Positions 20,018 to 20,432 of a DNA stretch of 20,432 nucleotides are shown piece after piece. The notes under the pieces are model-generated. The model worked only from the letters and a program-made list of their open reading frames with translations, did no database searches and was not told the origin of the DNA. A program made the position numbers and the translations under genes. How positions within the stretch are numbered: the stretch's first letter is position 1; every line of letters begins with the position of its first letter. Where the stretch lies: positions 1-20,432 of the IMG/VR virus record IMGVR_UViG_3300025889_001195; one strand, given 5' to 3'. Origin of the DNA: a virus.

Positions 20018-20432
20018 CAGCCAAATGCTCCCGCACGATCATCATCGCCGTCATCGTGTCGCACTCGACCGCGTACCGCCAATCGTACTGCTCGGCTATG
20101 TCGCCTGTTGGCTCGAAGCCATCCATCCCGACAATCGCAGCGACTGGGAAACGCCAGCGGATAGGCAGGCGGTCGTACTTGTAAACCAGCAAAGGCAACT
20201 TGTGTGTCGCCACTGCACTAGCGCAGCACTGATCCCACCAAGCGGGCTGGATGCCGTAGCCTTGCCGATACCGCTTTGCCTCAATCGAAAAGGGAAAGTC
20301 AGGCATCTCAACGCAGATCAGGTCGCCGTGATCGGCAGCGCGGTACTGTTCTATGTCTCGCTTAAACGTCAGGCCAAGCTCCTCATGCAACAGCTTTGCA
20401 AGCTCACGCTCGAAGCTGGCTCCCTTGTTGCG
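20010..20432 (-). CDS. Holliday-junction-resolvase-like nuclease, 5' end cut off
   Basis: The frame is open to the right edge, giving 140 codons plus stop. The visible start RNKGASFERELAKLLHEELG is the classic N-terminal helix of phage Holliday-junction resolvases, so the true ATG lies a few codons beyond the window; a TTG at 20390 is not the start. Active-site candidates are the FERE glutamates (residues 8 and 10 of the visible part), D37 in DHGDLI and E51/K53 in SIEAKRY. A later segment has AWWDQC, a frequent pattern in this family. The enzyme would resolve branched replication intermediates before packaging. It is translationally coupled to the next nuclease. Confidence 0.88.
   Translation of the reverse strand, partial: RNKGASFERELAKLLHEELGLTFKRDIEQYRAADHGDLICVEMPDFPFSIEAKRYRQGYGIQPAWWDQCCASAVATHKLPLLVYKYDRLPIRWRFPVAAIVGMDGFEPTGDIAEQYDWRYAVECDTMTAMMIVREHLADG

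Noticed and set aside
20010-20390. Resolvase gene starting at TTG 20390
   Set aside because: The frame continues upstream to the edge with the conserved NKGASFERELAKL helix, so the gene is simply cut by the window.

Overview
The window is a 20.4-kb internal piece of a tailed double-stranded DNA phage genome with short-tail (podovirus, T7/BPP-1-like) morphology. It could be a virus, a provirus or a metagenomic contig. Every gene I accept lies on the minus strand. Genes are packed end to end, with many ATGA, TAATG or 8-nt start/stop overlaps, so transcription runs from the right end (position 20432) to the left end (position 1). Both ends cut through genes. The host cannot be fixed from sequence alone. 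Gene content resembles podoviruses of aquatic Alphaproteobacteria, and I hold that only as a weak guess.

Replication and recombination module (about 20432-15272, in transcription order): a Holliday-junction-resolvase-like PD-(D/E)XK nuclease (5' end cut off), a second PD-(D/E)XK nuclease, a probable single-stranded-DNA-binding protein, a strong hairpin, and a Toprim primase fused to a RecA/RepA-like helicase. Next come a non-coding gap with 11-bp direct repeats, an unknown protein ending in an SSB-like DEIPF tip, a winged-helix protein, two small Cys4 zinc proteins and the start of a DUF6378-like gene. The gap with repeats is the best candidate for an origin or operator.

Packaging and head module (about 15275-7479): the DUF6378-like protein, small terminase, a further zinc-ribbon protein, large terminase, a GNAT-fold internal-virion-A-like protein, two related Arg-rich small proteins, an 11-codon micro-ORF coupled to a 53-aa basic protein, a DUF6321-like protein, portal, a Bbp19-like protein, scaffold, major capsid protein and a probable head-decoration protein. 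A terminator and a sigma-70-type promoter are interleaved between scaffold and capsid genes, so the very abundant capsid mRNA appears to have its own start. A GNRA-capped hairpin follows the decoration gene.

Tail and ejection module (about 7427-1): tail tubular proteins A and B, a T7 gp14-like internal virion protein, a large helical internal virion protein, an internal virion protein with a C-terminal ADP-ribosyltransferase-like domain that may be injected into the host, and a Pro-rich gene running off the left edge.

No RNA polymerase, DNA polymerase, lysis cassette, tail fibre, integrase, tRNA or CRISPR array is visible here. The most interesting items are the ADP-ribosyltransferase-like ejection protein with its nested insertion, the repeat array with hairpin in the replication module, the overlapping terminator/promoter before the capsid gene, the SSB-tail mimic, and the micro-ORF.
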